Shown here: one piece after another, positions 26,643 through 35,590 of the stretch
Numbering within the stretch: position 1 is the first letter of the stretch
Layout of the letters: the number at the start of each line of letters is the position of its first letter
The notes under the pieces: generated by a model
Database searches by the model: none
Seen by the model: the letters and a program-made list of their open reading frames with translations, nothing else
Told to the model about the DNA's origin: nothing
Position numbers and translations under genes: made by a program
NCBI GenBank assembly: GCA_004791255.1
Contig: SRUQ01000003.1
Span: 458,623 to 522,622 of the forward strand
Reading direction: 5' to 3'
DNA from: a bacterium M00.F.Ca.ET.205.01.1.1
GTDB lineage: Bacteria > Pseudomonadota > Alphaproteobacteria > Rhizobiales > Rhizobiaceae
Length of the DNA: 64,000 nt

Positions 26643-27674
26643 TTACCGGTCCTCGAAACCGGTCAGCACGCCAACGGCGTTGATGCCGATCTCCTCGACC
26701 GCATAGCCGCCTTCCTGGACGAACAGCGTCGGCAGGCTGAGCCTGGCGATGCGCCGGCCGATCTTGGGATAGTCCGTGCTTTTCAGCTTGAATTGGCTGA
26801 TCGGGTCCTTCTCGAATGTGTCGACGCCGAGCGAGACGATGACGATGTCGGGCGCGTAGGCGGCGAGTTTCGCGCAGGCGTCGTCCAGCGATGCGTTCCA
26901 GGCATCCCAGTCGGTGCCGAAGGGCATCGGATAGTTGATGTTGAAGCCTTCGCCGGCGCCGGCGCCGCGCTCATCGGCATGGCCGAGGAAGAACGGGTAT
27001 TCGACCATCGGATCGGCATGCAGGTTGATCACCTGCACGTCGGCGCGGTCATAAAAGATCTCCTGCGTGCCGTTGCCGTGGTGATAGTCGACGTCGAGGA
27101 TCGAGACGCGCTTGGCGCCCTGGTCGCGGAACCATTGTGCGGCGACGGCGGCGTTGTTGATGTAGCAATAGCCGCCCATGAAGCCAGCACCCGCGTGGTG
27201 GCCGGGCGGGCGGCAGAGCGCGAAGGCCGACCGCTCGCCGTCCTTGACCATGGCGGCGGCAGTCAGCGCCACGTCGTAGGACGACTTGATTGCGGCCCAG
27301 GTGCCCTCGACGAAGGTGGCGCCGCCATCGAAGGAATAGTAGCCGAGCAGGGCATCGATGCGCTTTGGCGGCACGTCGCCGCGCAGGCCGCGCGTTGGCC
27401 AGGTGAAGGGCATCGCCGTGCCGGTATGGCCCTCGGCGATCCATTGAGGCCAGACCGTCGGCAGGAAGTCGATGTAGTCGGTCTTGTGGATGCGCTTGGC
27501 GGCGGCGAGGTCATGCTCCAGCGGCAGGACGATCGGGCCGAGCTTCTCGCTTTCGACCCGCGCCTTGATGAATTCCGCGCGCGAGGGTTTTTCAAAGCCG
27601 GGCACGATGGCCGAGGTGACCAGTTCCATCTGCCCGGCATGACCGGCGTGGAGCGGCGAATAGACAGTCTTCAT
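26643..27674 (-). CDS. Histone deacetylase-family amidohydrolase, acetylpolyamine type
   Basis: A 343-residue enzyme of the arginase/deacetylase superfamily, which removes acetyl groups from amines with a catalytic zinc. The signature RPPGHHAG gives the paired His159/His160; the zinc ligands are Asp196 and His198 in LDVDYHHGNGTQ and Asp285 in GVDTFEKDP. Length and motifs match bacterial acetylpolyamine amidohydrolases. ATG at 27674 has AGGACC just upstream; the longer frame to 27887 lies over the TetR gene. Next to a polyamine-type importer, deacetylation of acetylputrescine or acetylspermidine is the likely role, by inference. Confidence 0.9.
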   Translation of the reverse strand: MKTVYSPLHAGHAGQMELVTSAIVPGFEKPSRAEFIKARVESEKLGPIVLPLEHDLAAAKRIHKTDYIDFLPTVWPQWIAEGHTGTAMPFTWPTRGLRGDVPPKRIDALLGYYSFDGGATFVEGTWAAIKSSYDVALTAAAMVKDGERSAFALCRPPGHHAGAGFMGGYCYINNAAVAAQWFRDQGAKRVSILDVDYHHGNGTQEIFYDRADVQVINLHADPMVEYPFFLGHADERGAGAGEGFNINYPMPFGTDWDAWNASLDDACAKLAAYAPDIVIVSLGVDTFEKDPISQFKLKSTDYPKIGRRIARLSLPTLFVQEGGYAVEEIGINAVGVLTGFEDR

Positions 27675-27697
27675 GGAGGTCCTCTCGAAATGCGAAA

Positions 27698-28351
27698 TCA
27701 GCCAAGATTGAGATAGGGGGTTACCAAAGCAAGCCACATGGTTTCGACATCGTCCTCGATGAGGTCGAACGTCCGGCGATCCCTCTTCAGCCCGACAAGC
27801 CGGCAGGCATGCCCGACCTCCATCATCACCAGGCCGAGACGCTTGGCGACCTTGTCTTCGAGAGTAGGGTTCACATGCCGCAGCCATGCGCCGTAGAGCG
27901 CGATGATCTCTTCGTCATATTCGTTCTGGATTGGCCTGAGGTCGGCATTGCCCGAGATGGCCTCGATCACCGGCATCAGCGTGGCGTTGTCGAGATAGAG
28001 CCTCGACGTATCGATGAAGAGCTTGCGCACTTCGCGGCGAAATTCCTCGCGGTTGGCGGGCGGATCGACCTTGATGCGCCTGGCGATCACCTCGGGAAAG
28101 GATGATAGCCAGCGCCGGGCGAGATCGAGGAGAATGGCCTCCTTGTTGGGAAAGTACTGGTAGACCGAACCGACCGACAGACCGGCGCGCTGCGCAATGG
28201 CGAGCGTCGTCGGCGTCTTGGTTCCTTGCTCCCGCGTCAAGATCAGCGCCGCGTCGAGAATTCGGTCGACGACCTTGCTCGACCGTTGTTGCCGCGGCTG
28301 CTTGCGAGGTTCGAGCGCTATCCTGGTTTTGCGGTCGAGACTGCGCTTCAC
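27698..28351 (-). CDS. TetR-family transcriptional regulator
   Basis: A repressor-type regulator with an N-terminal TetR helix-turn-helix (ALILTREQGTKTPTTLAIAQ, then GLSVGSVYQYFPNKEAIL) and an effector-binding C-terminal region. The GTG at 28351 is preferred: GGGGAC lies nine bases upstream and it gives 217 residues, usual for the family. An ATG at 28423 would add 24 residues but has no ribosome site and starts inside a likely promoter. It lies 23 bp upstream of the deacetylase gene, so the two form an operon, and is divergent from the amidohydrolase gene, which it may also control. Confidence 0.9.
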   Translation of the reverse strand: MKRSLDRKTRIALEPRKQPRQQRSSKVVDRILDAALILTREQGTKTPTTLAIAQRAGLSVGSVYQYFPNKEAILLDLARRWLSSFPEVIARRIKVDPPANREEFRREVRKLFIDTSRLYLDNATLMPVIEAISGNADLRPIQNEYDEEIIALYGAWLRHVNPTLEDKVAKRLGLVMMEVGHACRLVGLKRDRRTFDLIEDDVETMWLALVTPYLNLG

Positions 28352-28603
28352 TGCTTGATGTCCCCGTTCCCCGCCCGGTCTCACCACAAGCGAAGGGTGC
28401 TGTCCACAATCTAGATTCGGCATGTTGACAAACGCGAATAATCAGTCGCATTCTTTATCCACGCTGTCTCCAGGGATAACAAGGGGAATTTCGAAGACAG
28501 CGCGCCGGCATCAATTTTTGTCCGACTGCGCCGCTCAGCGGAGTAGCAGGTCGTTGGCACAGAGGCGTCGGTCTCAGTCAGTCGTCAAAAGCGCGGAGTC
28601 GCG
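28352..28603. promoter_or_regulatory. Divergent control region of the TetR-deacetylase and amidohydrolase genes
   Basis: The 252 bp region contains TTGACA at 28434-28439 on the plus strand and an overlapping dyad GAAT-N10-ATTC at about 28436-28454, a plausible TetR operator that would cover the promoter. No gene is seen in it. Confidence 0.4.
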
Positions 28604-30283
28604 ATGTCTGTCACGGGTGCGGATCACAATGCGGATCTGATTGTCATCAATGGTCGTGTGCTGACCATGGACGGTGGCAATCCCGCTTCCGAGGCCGTAG
28701 CCGTGAAGGACGGCGCCATCATCGCCATCGGCAGCCGCACCGCCATCGAAGAGCTTAAGGGACCGGCCACCAAGGTCATCGATGCCAAGGGCGGTTCGGT
28801 CCTGCCCGGGTTCATCGAAGCCCACATGCATCTGTTTTCAGGCGCGGCCGAGCTTGCCCATCTGCAACTGGCAGGCGTCCACGGCTTCGAGGCACTGCAA
28901 AAGGCCATCCGCGATTATGCCGAGACGCGGCCCGATACGAAGATGCTGGTCGGGCAAAGCGTCGACTACACCGTGCTCGACGATGAGCGGGTAACGCGCC
29001 ACCATCTCGATGCGATCCTGCCGGACCGGCCTTTCGTCATGGCGGCTCCCGACCATCACACGATGTGGGCCAACACCAAGGCGCTGGAAATGGCCGGCAT
29101 TCTGCACGGGCGCGAGCTTGGGCCCGGCAATGAGATCGTCATGGGTGACGATGGCCTGGCGGCCGGCGAATTGCGCGAGGGCGAAGCGTTCGGCCCGGTG
29201 CTCGACCTTGCCGGCGAAGGCCGAGTGCGGCTGGGGCTGTCGACCGGCGGCGAGCCGGACCCGCTGCCCTCGGCGGAAGAACGCGCCTTCGACCGCGATA
29301 TCATGCGGCGCGGACTTGCCTGGTGCGCGCGCCACGGCATCACCTCGATCCAGAACATGGACGGCAATCTCTACCAGCTCGAGTTGCTGGCCGAGATCGA
29401 GGCCGAGGAAGGCTTGGCCTGCCGCGTTCAGATCCCATTCCACTATAAGAATTTCATGACGCTCGACATGCTCGACAAGGCATCCGTCATGGCCGAGCGC
29501 TACAACAGCGAGTGGCTGTCATCGGGCATCGTCAAGGTGTTCTATGACGGCGTGCTCGATTCCTGGACGGCGGTCATGATCGAGCCCTATGCCGACCGGC
29601 TGGACTGGGTGGGCGAGCCGCTGTTCACGCCGCAGCAGTTCATCGACCTGGCCGTTGCCGTCGACAAACGCGGGCTGCAGATCGCGGTGCACTCGATCGG
29701 CGATGGCGCGGTGCGCGCCGTGCTCGATGGTTACGAGGCGGCGCAGAAGGCGAATGGCAAGCGCGACAGCCGGCACCGCGTCGAGCACATCGAAGTTACG
29801 ACCGAGGCGGACGTGCCGCGTTTCGCCGAACTCGGCGTCATCGCCTCCATGCAACCGCCGCATCCGCCCGGCGCCATGGATTTCCCGCTGGAGCCGACCG
29901 TGTCGCGCATCGGCCCGGCACGCTGGCCGTTGAGCTATGCCTGGCGTACCCTGAAGAATGCCGGCGCCCATGTCGTCTTCGCCTCGGACTGGCCGGTGTC
30001 GCCGATCGACCCGATCCTGGGCATTCAGGCGGCAGTGACGCGCAAACCTTGGGCAGAAACCGATCCGGACCAGCGCTTCTCACTGCATGAATCGATTGCG
30101 GCCTACACGGTCGAGGGCGCCTATGCCGAGTTCGCCGAACACCGCAAGGGCGCCTTGAAGACAGGCTATATGGCGGACCTGGTCGTCCTGTCGGCCGATA
30201 TCGACAAGACGGCGCCGGCCGATCTGCACAAGGTAAGGCCGGTGACGACGATCTGCGGCGGCAAGGTCACCTATCAGGCCTGA
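28604..30283 (+). CDS. YtcJ-type metal-dependent amidohydrolase
   Basis: A 559-residue amidohydrolase of the YtcJ/imidazolonepropionase-like group, which hydrolyses amide or related bonds with one or two metal ions. The first metal motif HxH is in EAHMHLF near residue 74; further His/Asp ligands occur in HHTMWANTKALEMAGI, VHSIGDGAV, HRVEHIE and FASDWPVSPIDP. No signal peptide is seen, so it is cytoplasmic. GGAG lies six bases before the ATG. It sits between the TetR-deacetylase pair and the ABC importer and probably acts on an imported amine derivative; the substrate cannot be read from sequence. Confidence 0.9.
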   Translation: MSVTGADHNADLIVINGRVLTMDGGNPASEAVAVKDGAIIAIGSRTAIEELKGPATKVIDAKGGSVLPGFIEAHMHLFSGAAELAHLQLAGVHGFEALQKAIRDYAETRPDTKMLVGQSVDYTVLDDERVTRHHLDAILPDRPFVMAAPDHHTMWANTKALEMAGILHGRELGPGNEIVMGDDGLAAGELREGEAFGPVLDLAGEGRVRLGLSTGGEPDPLPSAEERAFDRDIMRRGLAWCARHGITSIQNMDGNLYQLELLAEIEAEEGLACRVQIPFHYKNFMTLDMLDKASVMAERYNSEWLSSGIVKVFYDGVLDSWTAVMIEPYADRLDWVGEPLFTPQQFIDLAVAVDKRGLQIAVHSIGDGAVRAVLDGYEAAQKANGKRDSRHRVEHIEVTTEADVPRFAELGVIASMQPPHPPGAMDFPLEPTVSRIGPARWPLSYAWRTLKNAGAHVVFASDWPVSPIDPILGIQAAVTRKPWAETDPDQRFSLHESIAAYTVEGAYAEFAEHRKGALKTGYMADLVVLSADIDKTAPADLHKVRPVTTICGGKVTYQA

Positions 30284-30286
30284 CAA

Positions 30287-30302
30287 TGGCATGAGACTTG
30301 CC
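30287..30302 (+). promoter_or_regulatory. Sigma-54 promoter match upstream of the polyamine-type ABC operon
   Basis: TGGCATGAGACTTGCC has GG and GC exactly ten bases apart and matches the consensus TGGCACG-N4-TTGCA at most positions. It begins three bases behind the amidohydrolase stop and would start a transcript near 30313, about 110 bases before the GTG of the ATPase gene. A short hairpin (CCCCGC 30385-30390/GCGGGG 30399-30404) lies just before the ribosome site. Confidence 0.6.
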
Positions 30303-30423
30303 AGCCGAAATGACGACTGAACTGTGATTCAATGCCGGACTTGCCAACCTACCGGCCGTGTGGTCACATCGAACAGGGGAAGAGCCCCGCCAGCAAGAGC
30401 GGGGTCAACGATGAGGCGTAATC

Positions 30424-31524
30424 GTGCCGGACAAACCGGATCGGAATGCGATTGAAGTCGTAAACGTCAGTAAAATCTTCGGGTCAGGTGAGGGGCAGGT
30501 CGCAGCCCTCGACACGGTCTCGGTATCCATCCGCGAGAACGAGTTCTTCACGCTGCTGGGACCATCCGGCTGCGGAAAGACGACGTTGCTGCGGCTGATT
30601 GCCGGCTTCGACTTTCCAACCGCCGGCGAAATCCTGCTCTACGGCCAGGACATCGCGCCGCTGCCGCCGTTCAAGCGACCGGTCAATACCGTTTTCCAGT
30701 CCTACGCGCTGTTCCCGCACATGACGGTCGCCGACAATATCGGCTTTGGCCTGGAAATGCTGGGCAAACCGAAGGATCAGATCAAGGCGCGCGTCGCCGA
30801 GATGCTGAAGCTGGTCAAGATGGAGGCGCTGGCGGGCCGCCGCACCAGCCAGATCTCCGGTGGCCAGCAGCAGCGCGTGGCGCTCGCCCGCGCGCTGGCG
30901 CCGCAGCCAAAGGTGCTGCTGCTCGACGAGCCGCTGTCGGCGCTGGACTACAAGCTGCGCAAGGAGATGCAGATCGAGTTGAAGCGGCTGCAGCACGAAA
31001 CCGGCATCACCTTCATCTTCGTCACTCACGACCAGGAAGAAGCGCTGACCATGTCGGACCGCATCGCTGTCATGTCGTCGGGCAAGATTCTGCAGGTCGG
31101 CTCGCCACGCGACATCTATGATCGGCCGGCCGAGCGTTTCGTCGCCGACTTCATCGGCGAGTCGAACTTCCTCAAGGCCGACATGGTCGGCGTATCCGGC
31201 GGCCGGGCGACGGTGAAGCTGTCGTCTGGCGTCGAAATCCCGGCGACGCTGCCCGAGGGTTTCAACCCGAACGGCAAGGTCACCATCGTGGTGCGTCCCG
31301 AACACGCGCAGTTGAGCGCGGCCGGTCCCGCTGCTTCGCTGTCAGGCACGGTCGAGAACATCGTCTATCTCGGCACCGATACCCACTTCCATCTGCGCCT
31401 TGCCGGTGGCGAGGCCTTCATCGTGCGGCGGCAGAACAGCCGCGGCGCCAGTGACGGCATCGTGCAGGGCGGCCAGGTCGGGCTCCTCATCGGCAACGAT
31501 GCCGCCCAGGTCCTGAAGGACTGA
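30424..31524 (+). CDS. Spermidine/putrescine-type ABC transporter ATP-binding protein
   Basis: The energising subunit of a PotABCD/PotFGHI-type importer. The 366-residue protein has Walker [10 protein letters not shown], the signature [15 protein letters not shown], Walker [13 protein letters not shown], the H-loop [13 protein letters not shown], and a C-terminal TOBE domain. It starts at GTG 30424 with GAGG eight bases upstream. Two permease genes and a binding-protein gene follow with 2 bp, -8 bp and 22 bp spacing, so all four form one operon. Confidence 0.95.
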   Translation: MPDKPDRNAIEVVNVSKIFGSGEGQVAALDTVSVSIRENEFFTLLGPSGCGKTTLLRLIAGFDFPTAGEILLYGQDIAPLPPFKRPVNTVFQSYALFPHMTVADNIGFGLEMLGKPKDQIKARVAEMLKLVKMEALAGRRTSQISGGQQQRVALARALAPQPKVLLLDEPLSALDYKLRKEMQIELKRLQHETGITFIFVTHDQEEALTMSDRIAVMSSGKILQVGSPRDIYDRPAERFVADFIGESNFLKADMVGVSGGRATVKLSSGVEIPATLPEGFNPNGKVTIVVRPEHAQLSAAGPAASLSGTVENIVYLGTDTHFHLRLAGGEAFIVRRQNSRGASDGIVQGGQVGLLIGNDAAQVLKD

Positions 31525-31526
31525 TC

Positions 31527-32447
31527 ATGGCGACAGCGGAAGAAGTCGCCAAGGCAGCGGAACGGCGCGATGTCCGCGACCGCTGGCTGTTGTCTGCGCC
31601 AGCCCTGCTGGTCATTTTCCTCGCCGCGACCGGCCCGTTGCTGATCGTGCTGGTCTACTCCTTCCTGACCCCGGGCGCCTATGGCGACGTGAAATGGCAG
31701 TTCTCGCCGGAATCCTGGATATCGGTGTTCATGGAACGCGACATCTTCGATGATACGCTTTCCATCGCTGGCGCGCACGTCACCATCTTCCTGCGCTCGA
31801 TCAAGCTGGCGGTGGTGACGACGATCGCCACCTTGGCTCTCGGTTTCCCGACCGCCTATTTCATGGCGACGCGCAGCGAAAAGACCAGGGATCTCTGGCT
31901 GTTCCTGATCACAATCCCGTTCTGGACCAACCTCCTGATCCGCACCTTCGCGGTGCTGCAGATCATCCGCAATGAAGGCATCATCAACACGATCCTTTTG
32001 AAACTCGGCCTCGTCTCGGCGCCGGTCCAGATCCTCTTCACCGACACCGCGATCCTGATCGGCATGGCCTATGTCTACCTGCCGCTGATGGTGCTGCCGA
32101 TCTATGCCAGCATGGAGAAGCTCGATTTTCGCCTGGTCGAGGCGGGCTACGATCTCTACGCGACACGCTTCAAGGTGCTGCGCAAGATCATTTTCCCGCT
32201 GGTCAAACCCGGCGTCATCGCCGGCTCCATCCTGGTCTTCATTCCCGCACTCGGCGCCTATGTGACGCCGGTTGTGCTTGGCGGCGGCAAGAACATGATG
32301 CTGTCCAACCTGATCGAATTGCAGTTCGGACAAGGCCGCAACTGGCCGCTTGGCTCGGCGCTGTCGATCACGGTCATGATCATCGTCATGGTGGCGCTGC
32401 TGGCCTATGTGCGCAATGCCGGCAAGTCGGGGGTGCGTCATGGCTAG
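31527..32447 (+). CDS. Polyamine-type ABC transporter permease 1
   Basis: A PotB/PotH-type inner-membrane permease of 306 residues with about six membrane helices, starting at LLSAPALLVIFLAATGPLLI. The EAA loop that docks the ATPase is around EAGYDLYATRFKVLRKIIFP. It is preceded by the ATPase gene with 2 bp spacing and overlaps permease 2 by 8 bp. Confidence 0.95.
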   Translation: MATAEEVAKAAERRDVRDRWLLSAPALLVIFLAATGPLLIVLVYSFLTPGAYGDVKWQFSPESWISVFMERDIFDDTLSIAGAHVTIFLRSIKLAVVTTIATLALGFPTAYFMATRSEKTRDLWLFLITIPFWTNLLIRTFAVLQIIRNEGIINTILLKLGLVSAPVQILFTDTAILIGMAYVYLPLMVLPIYASMEKLDFRLVEAGYDLYATRFKVLRKIIFPLVKPGVIAGSILVFIPALGAYVTPVVLGGGKNMMLSNLIELQFGQGRNWPLGSALSITVMIIVMVALLAYVRNAGKSGVRHG

Positions 32448-33240
32448 CAACTTCTCCATCAAGCACCAGCCCGGCTTCACCGCGATCGCGGCTACCTGCT
32501 TCATCGTGCTTTACCTGCCGATCTTCGTGCTGGTGATCTATGCCTTCAACGCGGCAACCTCGACCTCGGAATGGGGCGGCTTTTCGCTGAAATGGTTCCA
32601 GTCGGCCTGGCAGAACACGCAGGTCATCGATGCGACTCTGCTGTCGTTCCAGCTCGGCGCGATTGCGGCGCTGCTGTCGACCGTCTTCGCCACCATGGCG
32701 GCACTGGCCACCACGCGCACCGCGTCCTATCCTGGCCTAACCTTCAAATACGCGGCGATCAACCAGCCGCTGATGGTGCCCGAGATCGTCACCGGCGTGG
32801 CGCTGCTGATCTTCTTCTCGCGCATCAAGATCTTCACCGGTTATTCCGGCCTCGGCTACCTGATCGCGGCGCATACGGCGTTCTGCATTCCGTTCGCCTA
32901 TCTGCCGATCCGGGCGCGGCTGGAGAATATGGACCTGACGCTGGAGCGCGCCGCGGCCGACCTCTACGCGACGCCGTGGAAGACCTTCCGCCGCATCACG
33001 CTGCCGCTTCTGTGGCCGGGCATCCTGGCTGGACTGATGCTGGCCTTCGTCATCTCGCTCGACGACGTGGTCATCACCGAATTCGTCAAGTCGGGCGGCC
33101 AGGACACGCTGCCCACCTACATGCTCGGCCAGATCCGCCGCGGCATCACGCCTGAGATCAACGCGATATCGACCGCTTTCCTGCTGCTTTCGGTCGTGAT
33201 CGTCACGTTGTTTTTCTTCATCAGCAGGAAACGAGACTGA
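32440..33240 (+). CDS. Polyamine-type ABC transporter permease 2
   Basis: A PotC/PotI-type permease of 266 residues with about six membrane helices. The EAA-type loop is ERAAADLYATPWKTFRRITL. ATG at 32440 (GGGGGTG upstream) gives the family-like start MASNFSIKHQ; an in-frame start at 32407 would extend further into permease 1 and is less likely. Confidence 0.95.
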   Translation: MASNFSIKHQPGFTAIAATCFIVLYLPIFVLVIYAFNAATSTSEWGGFSLKWFQSAWQNTQVIDATLLSFQLGAIAALLSTVFATMAALATTRTASYPGLTFKYAAINQPLMVPEIVTGVALLIFFSRIKIFTGYSGLGYLIAAHTAFCIPFAYLPIRARLENMDLTLERAAADLYATPWKTFRRITLPLLWPGILAGLMLAFVISLDDVVITEFVKSGGQDTLPTYMLGQIRRGITPEINAISTAFLLLSVVIVTLFFFISRKRD

Positions 33241-33262
33241 ACCTGGAATGGGAGTTAAAACC

Positions 33263-34297
33263 ATGAACTGGAAGACAACGGCGAGCGCCATGGGGTTGGC
33301 GCTGCTCGCTTCGACGGGCCTCGCCCGCGCTGAGGGCGTGCTCAACATCTACAATTGGGGCAACTATACCAGCCCCGACGTGATCAAGAAGTTCGAAGCC
33401 AAATACAATATCAAGGTGACCATCACCGACTATGATTCCAACGACACCGCGCTGGCCAAGGTTCGTCAGGGCGGCACCGGTTTCGACATTGCGGTGCCGT
33501 CGCAGACCTACGTGCCGGTCTGGATCAAGGAGGGCCTCGTGCTCGAGACCGATCCCGGCAAGATGGAGAATTTCAAGAACGTCGCGCCCGAATGGGCCAA
33601 TCCCGACTTCGACCCCGGCCGCAAATACACCGTTCCTTGGGCCTGGGGCACAATCGGCGTCGTCGTCAACACCGATGCCTACAAGGGGCCCGCCGATACC
33701 TGGGGCATCATCTTCAACACACCTGACGAGCTGAAAGGCAAGGTCAATGTCGTTCCCGAAATGAATGACGTGATGTTTGCGGTCAACAAATATCTCGGCG
33801 GAAAGCAATGCTCCACCGATAAGGAGTTGCTGAAAAAGATGCGCGATACGCTGGTTGCGGCCAAGCCGAACTGGATCGCGATGGAGTACAACACCATCGA
33901 AAAGATGGGCGCCGGCGACTTCAAGGCAACCAGCGACTGGAACGGCTCGGCGCTGCGCCAGCGGCTGGCCAACCCGGCCATCCACTTCAACTATCCGAAG
34001 GAAGGCTACGGCCTGTGGAGCGACAACGTCGTCGTCCTGAAGGAAGCCAAGAACGTCGAGAACGCCAAGCTGTTCCAGAACTTCATCATGGATCCGGAAA
34101 ACGCGGCGGGTCTGTCAGCCTTCCATCGCTATGCCAATGCCATCAGCGGTTCGGACAAATATATGCCGGCCGATATGAAGGACGCGCCGGAAGTCGTCAT
34201 TCCGGCTGATGCCAAGCCGCATGGCGAATTGCAGGTGCTGTGCCAACCCGAAGTGCAGGAAATCTACACCAAGATCTGGACCGAGCTGCAGAAGTAG
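33263..34297 (+). CDS. Polyamine-type periplasmic binding protein
   Basis: The PotD/PotF-type solute-binding protein of the importer, 344 residues. ATG at 33263 has GGGAG eight bases upstream and gives a clean signal peptide (MNWKTTASAMGLALLASTGL, cleaved near ARA-EG); an ATG at 33248 is less well placed. The mature start VLNIYNWGNYTSPDVIKKFE is typical of the PotD/PotF group. The ligand is probably a polyamine, but opine-like or other cationic compounds are possible. Confidence 0.94.
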   Translation: MNWKTTASAMGLALLASTGLARAEGVLNIYNWGNYTSPDVIKKFEAKYNIKVTITDYDSNDTALAKVRQGGTGFDIAVPSQTYVPVWIKEGLVLETDPGKMENFKNVAPEWANPDFDPGRKYTVPWAWGTIGVVVNTDAYKGPADTWGIIFNTPDELKGKVNVVPEMNDVMFAVNKYLGGKQCSTDKELLKKMRDTLVAAKPNWIAMEYNTIEKMGAGDFKATSDWNGSALRQRLANPAIHFNYPKEGYGLWSDNVVVLKEAKNVENAKLFQNFIMDPENAAGLSAFHRYANAISGSDKYMPADMKDAPEVVIPADAKPHGELQVLCQPEVQEIYTKIWTELQK

Positions 34298-34311
34298 CCG
34301 CGGACATGAGT

Positions 34312-34345
34312 GGCCCGGCGGCATCGACCGCCGGGCCGTTTCTTT
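34312..34345 (+). terminator. Rho-independent terminator behind the ABC operon
   Basis: GGCCCGGCGG (34312-34321) pairs with CCGCCGGGCC (34328-34337) around a 6-base loop, followed by GTTTCTTT. It is placed 15 bp past the binding-protein stop and just upstream of the first serine hydrolase gene, so the hydrolase genes may be expressed by read-through or their own promoter. Confidence 0.88.
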
Positions 34346-34361
34346 GACGGGAATGGCTTCC

Positions 34362-35558
34362 ATGGACTCCTATCGCAACAGCGATCCGCGGCCGCCGATC
34401 ATGCAGGGCTCGCCGCCCGCCATGGTGCCGCCGAAGCTCGATTGGGACCGGCCGCCATGGAACCGCTGGGCCTTCCAGCACATTCGCGAATTCCTGCCGA
34501 CTGCGGAAGTCTGGCGTGGCAATGGCCATCGGCATCGTCTCGAACGGGCCGAGGTCGATCTCGACGCGCTGCCGGTTGAGGACAGCGAGGGCCGTCCCTC
34601 AACGCTCGCCGGCCTTCTCGACGAGACCTACACGGACGGCTTCCTGGTGCTCAAAGACGGCAAGGTCGCCTATGAGCGCTATTTCAACGGCATGGGCGCG
34701 CGCACGCTGCATCTGTCGCAGTCGATGGCGAAGTCCGTCACCGGTTCGGTGTTCGGGATCCTAGTCGGGCGCGGCCTGATCGATCCGGCCTTGCCGGTGA
34801 CGACCTACCTGCCGGAGCTTGCCGCCACTGGCTGGGCCGGCGCCAGCGTCCAGCATGTGCTCGACATGACCACCGGCGTGCGTTTCTCCGAGGAATACAC
34901 CGACCGCTATTCCGACATCGGCCAGGTCGATGTCGCCACCGGCTGGAAGCCGGTGCCGCCGGGCAGCGATCCCGACTTCCGCTGGCCCTCGCATCTTTTC
35001 GAATTGATCCTCGGCCTGAAGGACACCGTCCGTCCGCATGGCGCGGCGTTCGAGTACCGCTCAATCGAGACCGATGTGCTCGCCTTCATCATGGAACGGG
35101 TAACGGGCAAGCGTCTGCCGCAACTGGTCTCCGAAGAACTCTGGCAAAAACTCGGCGCCGACGAAAGCGCCTGCTTCACCGTCGATAGCGCCGGCTATGC
35201 GGTGGCCGATGGCGGCTTGAACGCGACGCTGCGCGACTATGCGCGCTTCGGCCAGTTGATCCTCGACAATGGCGGCGGCATCGTGCCGGCCGACTGGATC
35301 GAGGCGACGCGCAACGGCAGGCACGGGCCAAACTTCAATCCGAGCCTGCCCGAAGGCAGCTACCGCAACCAGTTCTGGATCGAGAATCCCAATTCGCGCG
35401 CGCTGATGTGCCGAGGCGTGTTCGGGCAGATGATCCATATCGACTGGGATACCCGGATGGTCGTGGTGAAGCTGTCGACCTACCCGGATTTCGCCAACGT
35501 CGCCTATTCCATCGCAACGCTGAAGGCCGTGCACGCCATCGCCGCCGCGCTCGCCTGA
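34362..35558 (+). CDS. Beta-lactamase-fold serine hydrolase 1
   Basis: A class C beta-lactamase/penicillin-binding-protein-like hydrolase of 398 residues. The active-site SxxK is SMAK within HLSQSMAKSVTG, and a YxS-type second motif is FEYRSIETD. No signal peptide is evident, so it is probably cytoplasmic and acts as an esterase or amidase rather than on cell wall. ATG at 34362 is preferred for ribosome-site spacing; ATG at 34353 would add three residues. It is a paralogue of the next gene. Confidence 0.9.
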   Translation: MDSYRNSDPRPPIMQGSPPAMVPPKLDWDRPPWNRWAFQHIREFLPTAEVWRGNGHRHRLERAEVDLDALPVEDSEGRPSTLAGLLDETYTDGFLVLKDGKVAYERYFNGMGARTLHLSQSMAKSVTGSVFGILVGRGLIDPALPVTTYLPELAATGWAGASVQHVLDMTTGVRFSEEYTDRYSDIGQVDVATGWKPVPPGSDPDFRWPSHLFELILGLKDTVRPHGAAFEYRSIETDVLAFIMERVTGKRLPQLVSEELWQKLGADESACFTVDSAGYAVADGGLNATLRDYARFGQLILDNGGGIVPADWIEATRNGRHGPNFNPSLPEGSYRNQFWIENPNSRALMCRGVFGQMIHIDWDTRMVVVKLSTYPDFANVAYSIATLKAVHAIAAALA

Positions 35559-35590
35559 ATTTCACGAACAACAGACCGGAAGGACATGCC

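Noticed and set aside
25722..27716. 664-codon plus-strand open frame
   Set aside because: It covers the TMEM43-like gene in another phase and the deacetylase gene in antisense, crossing a strong terminator.
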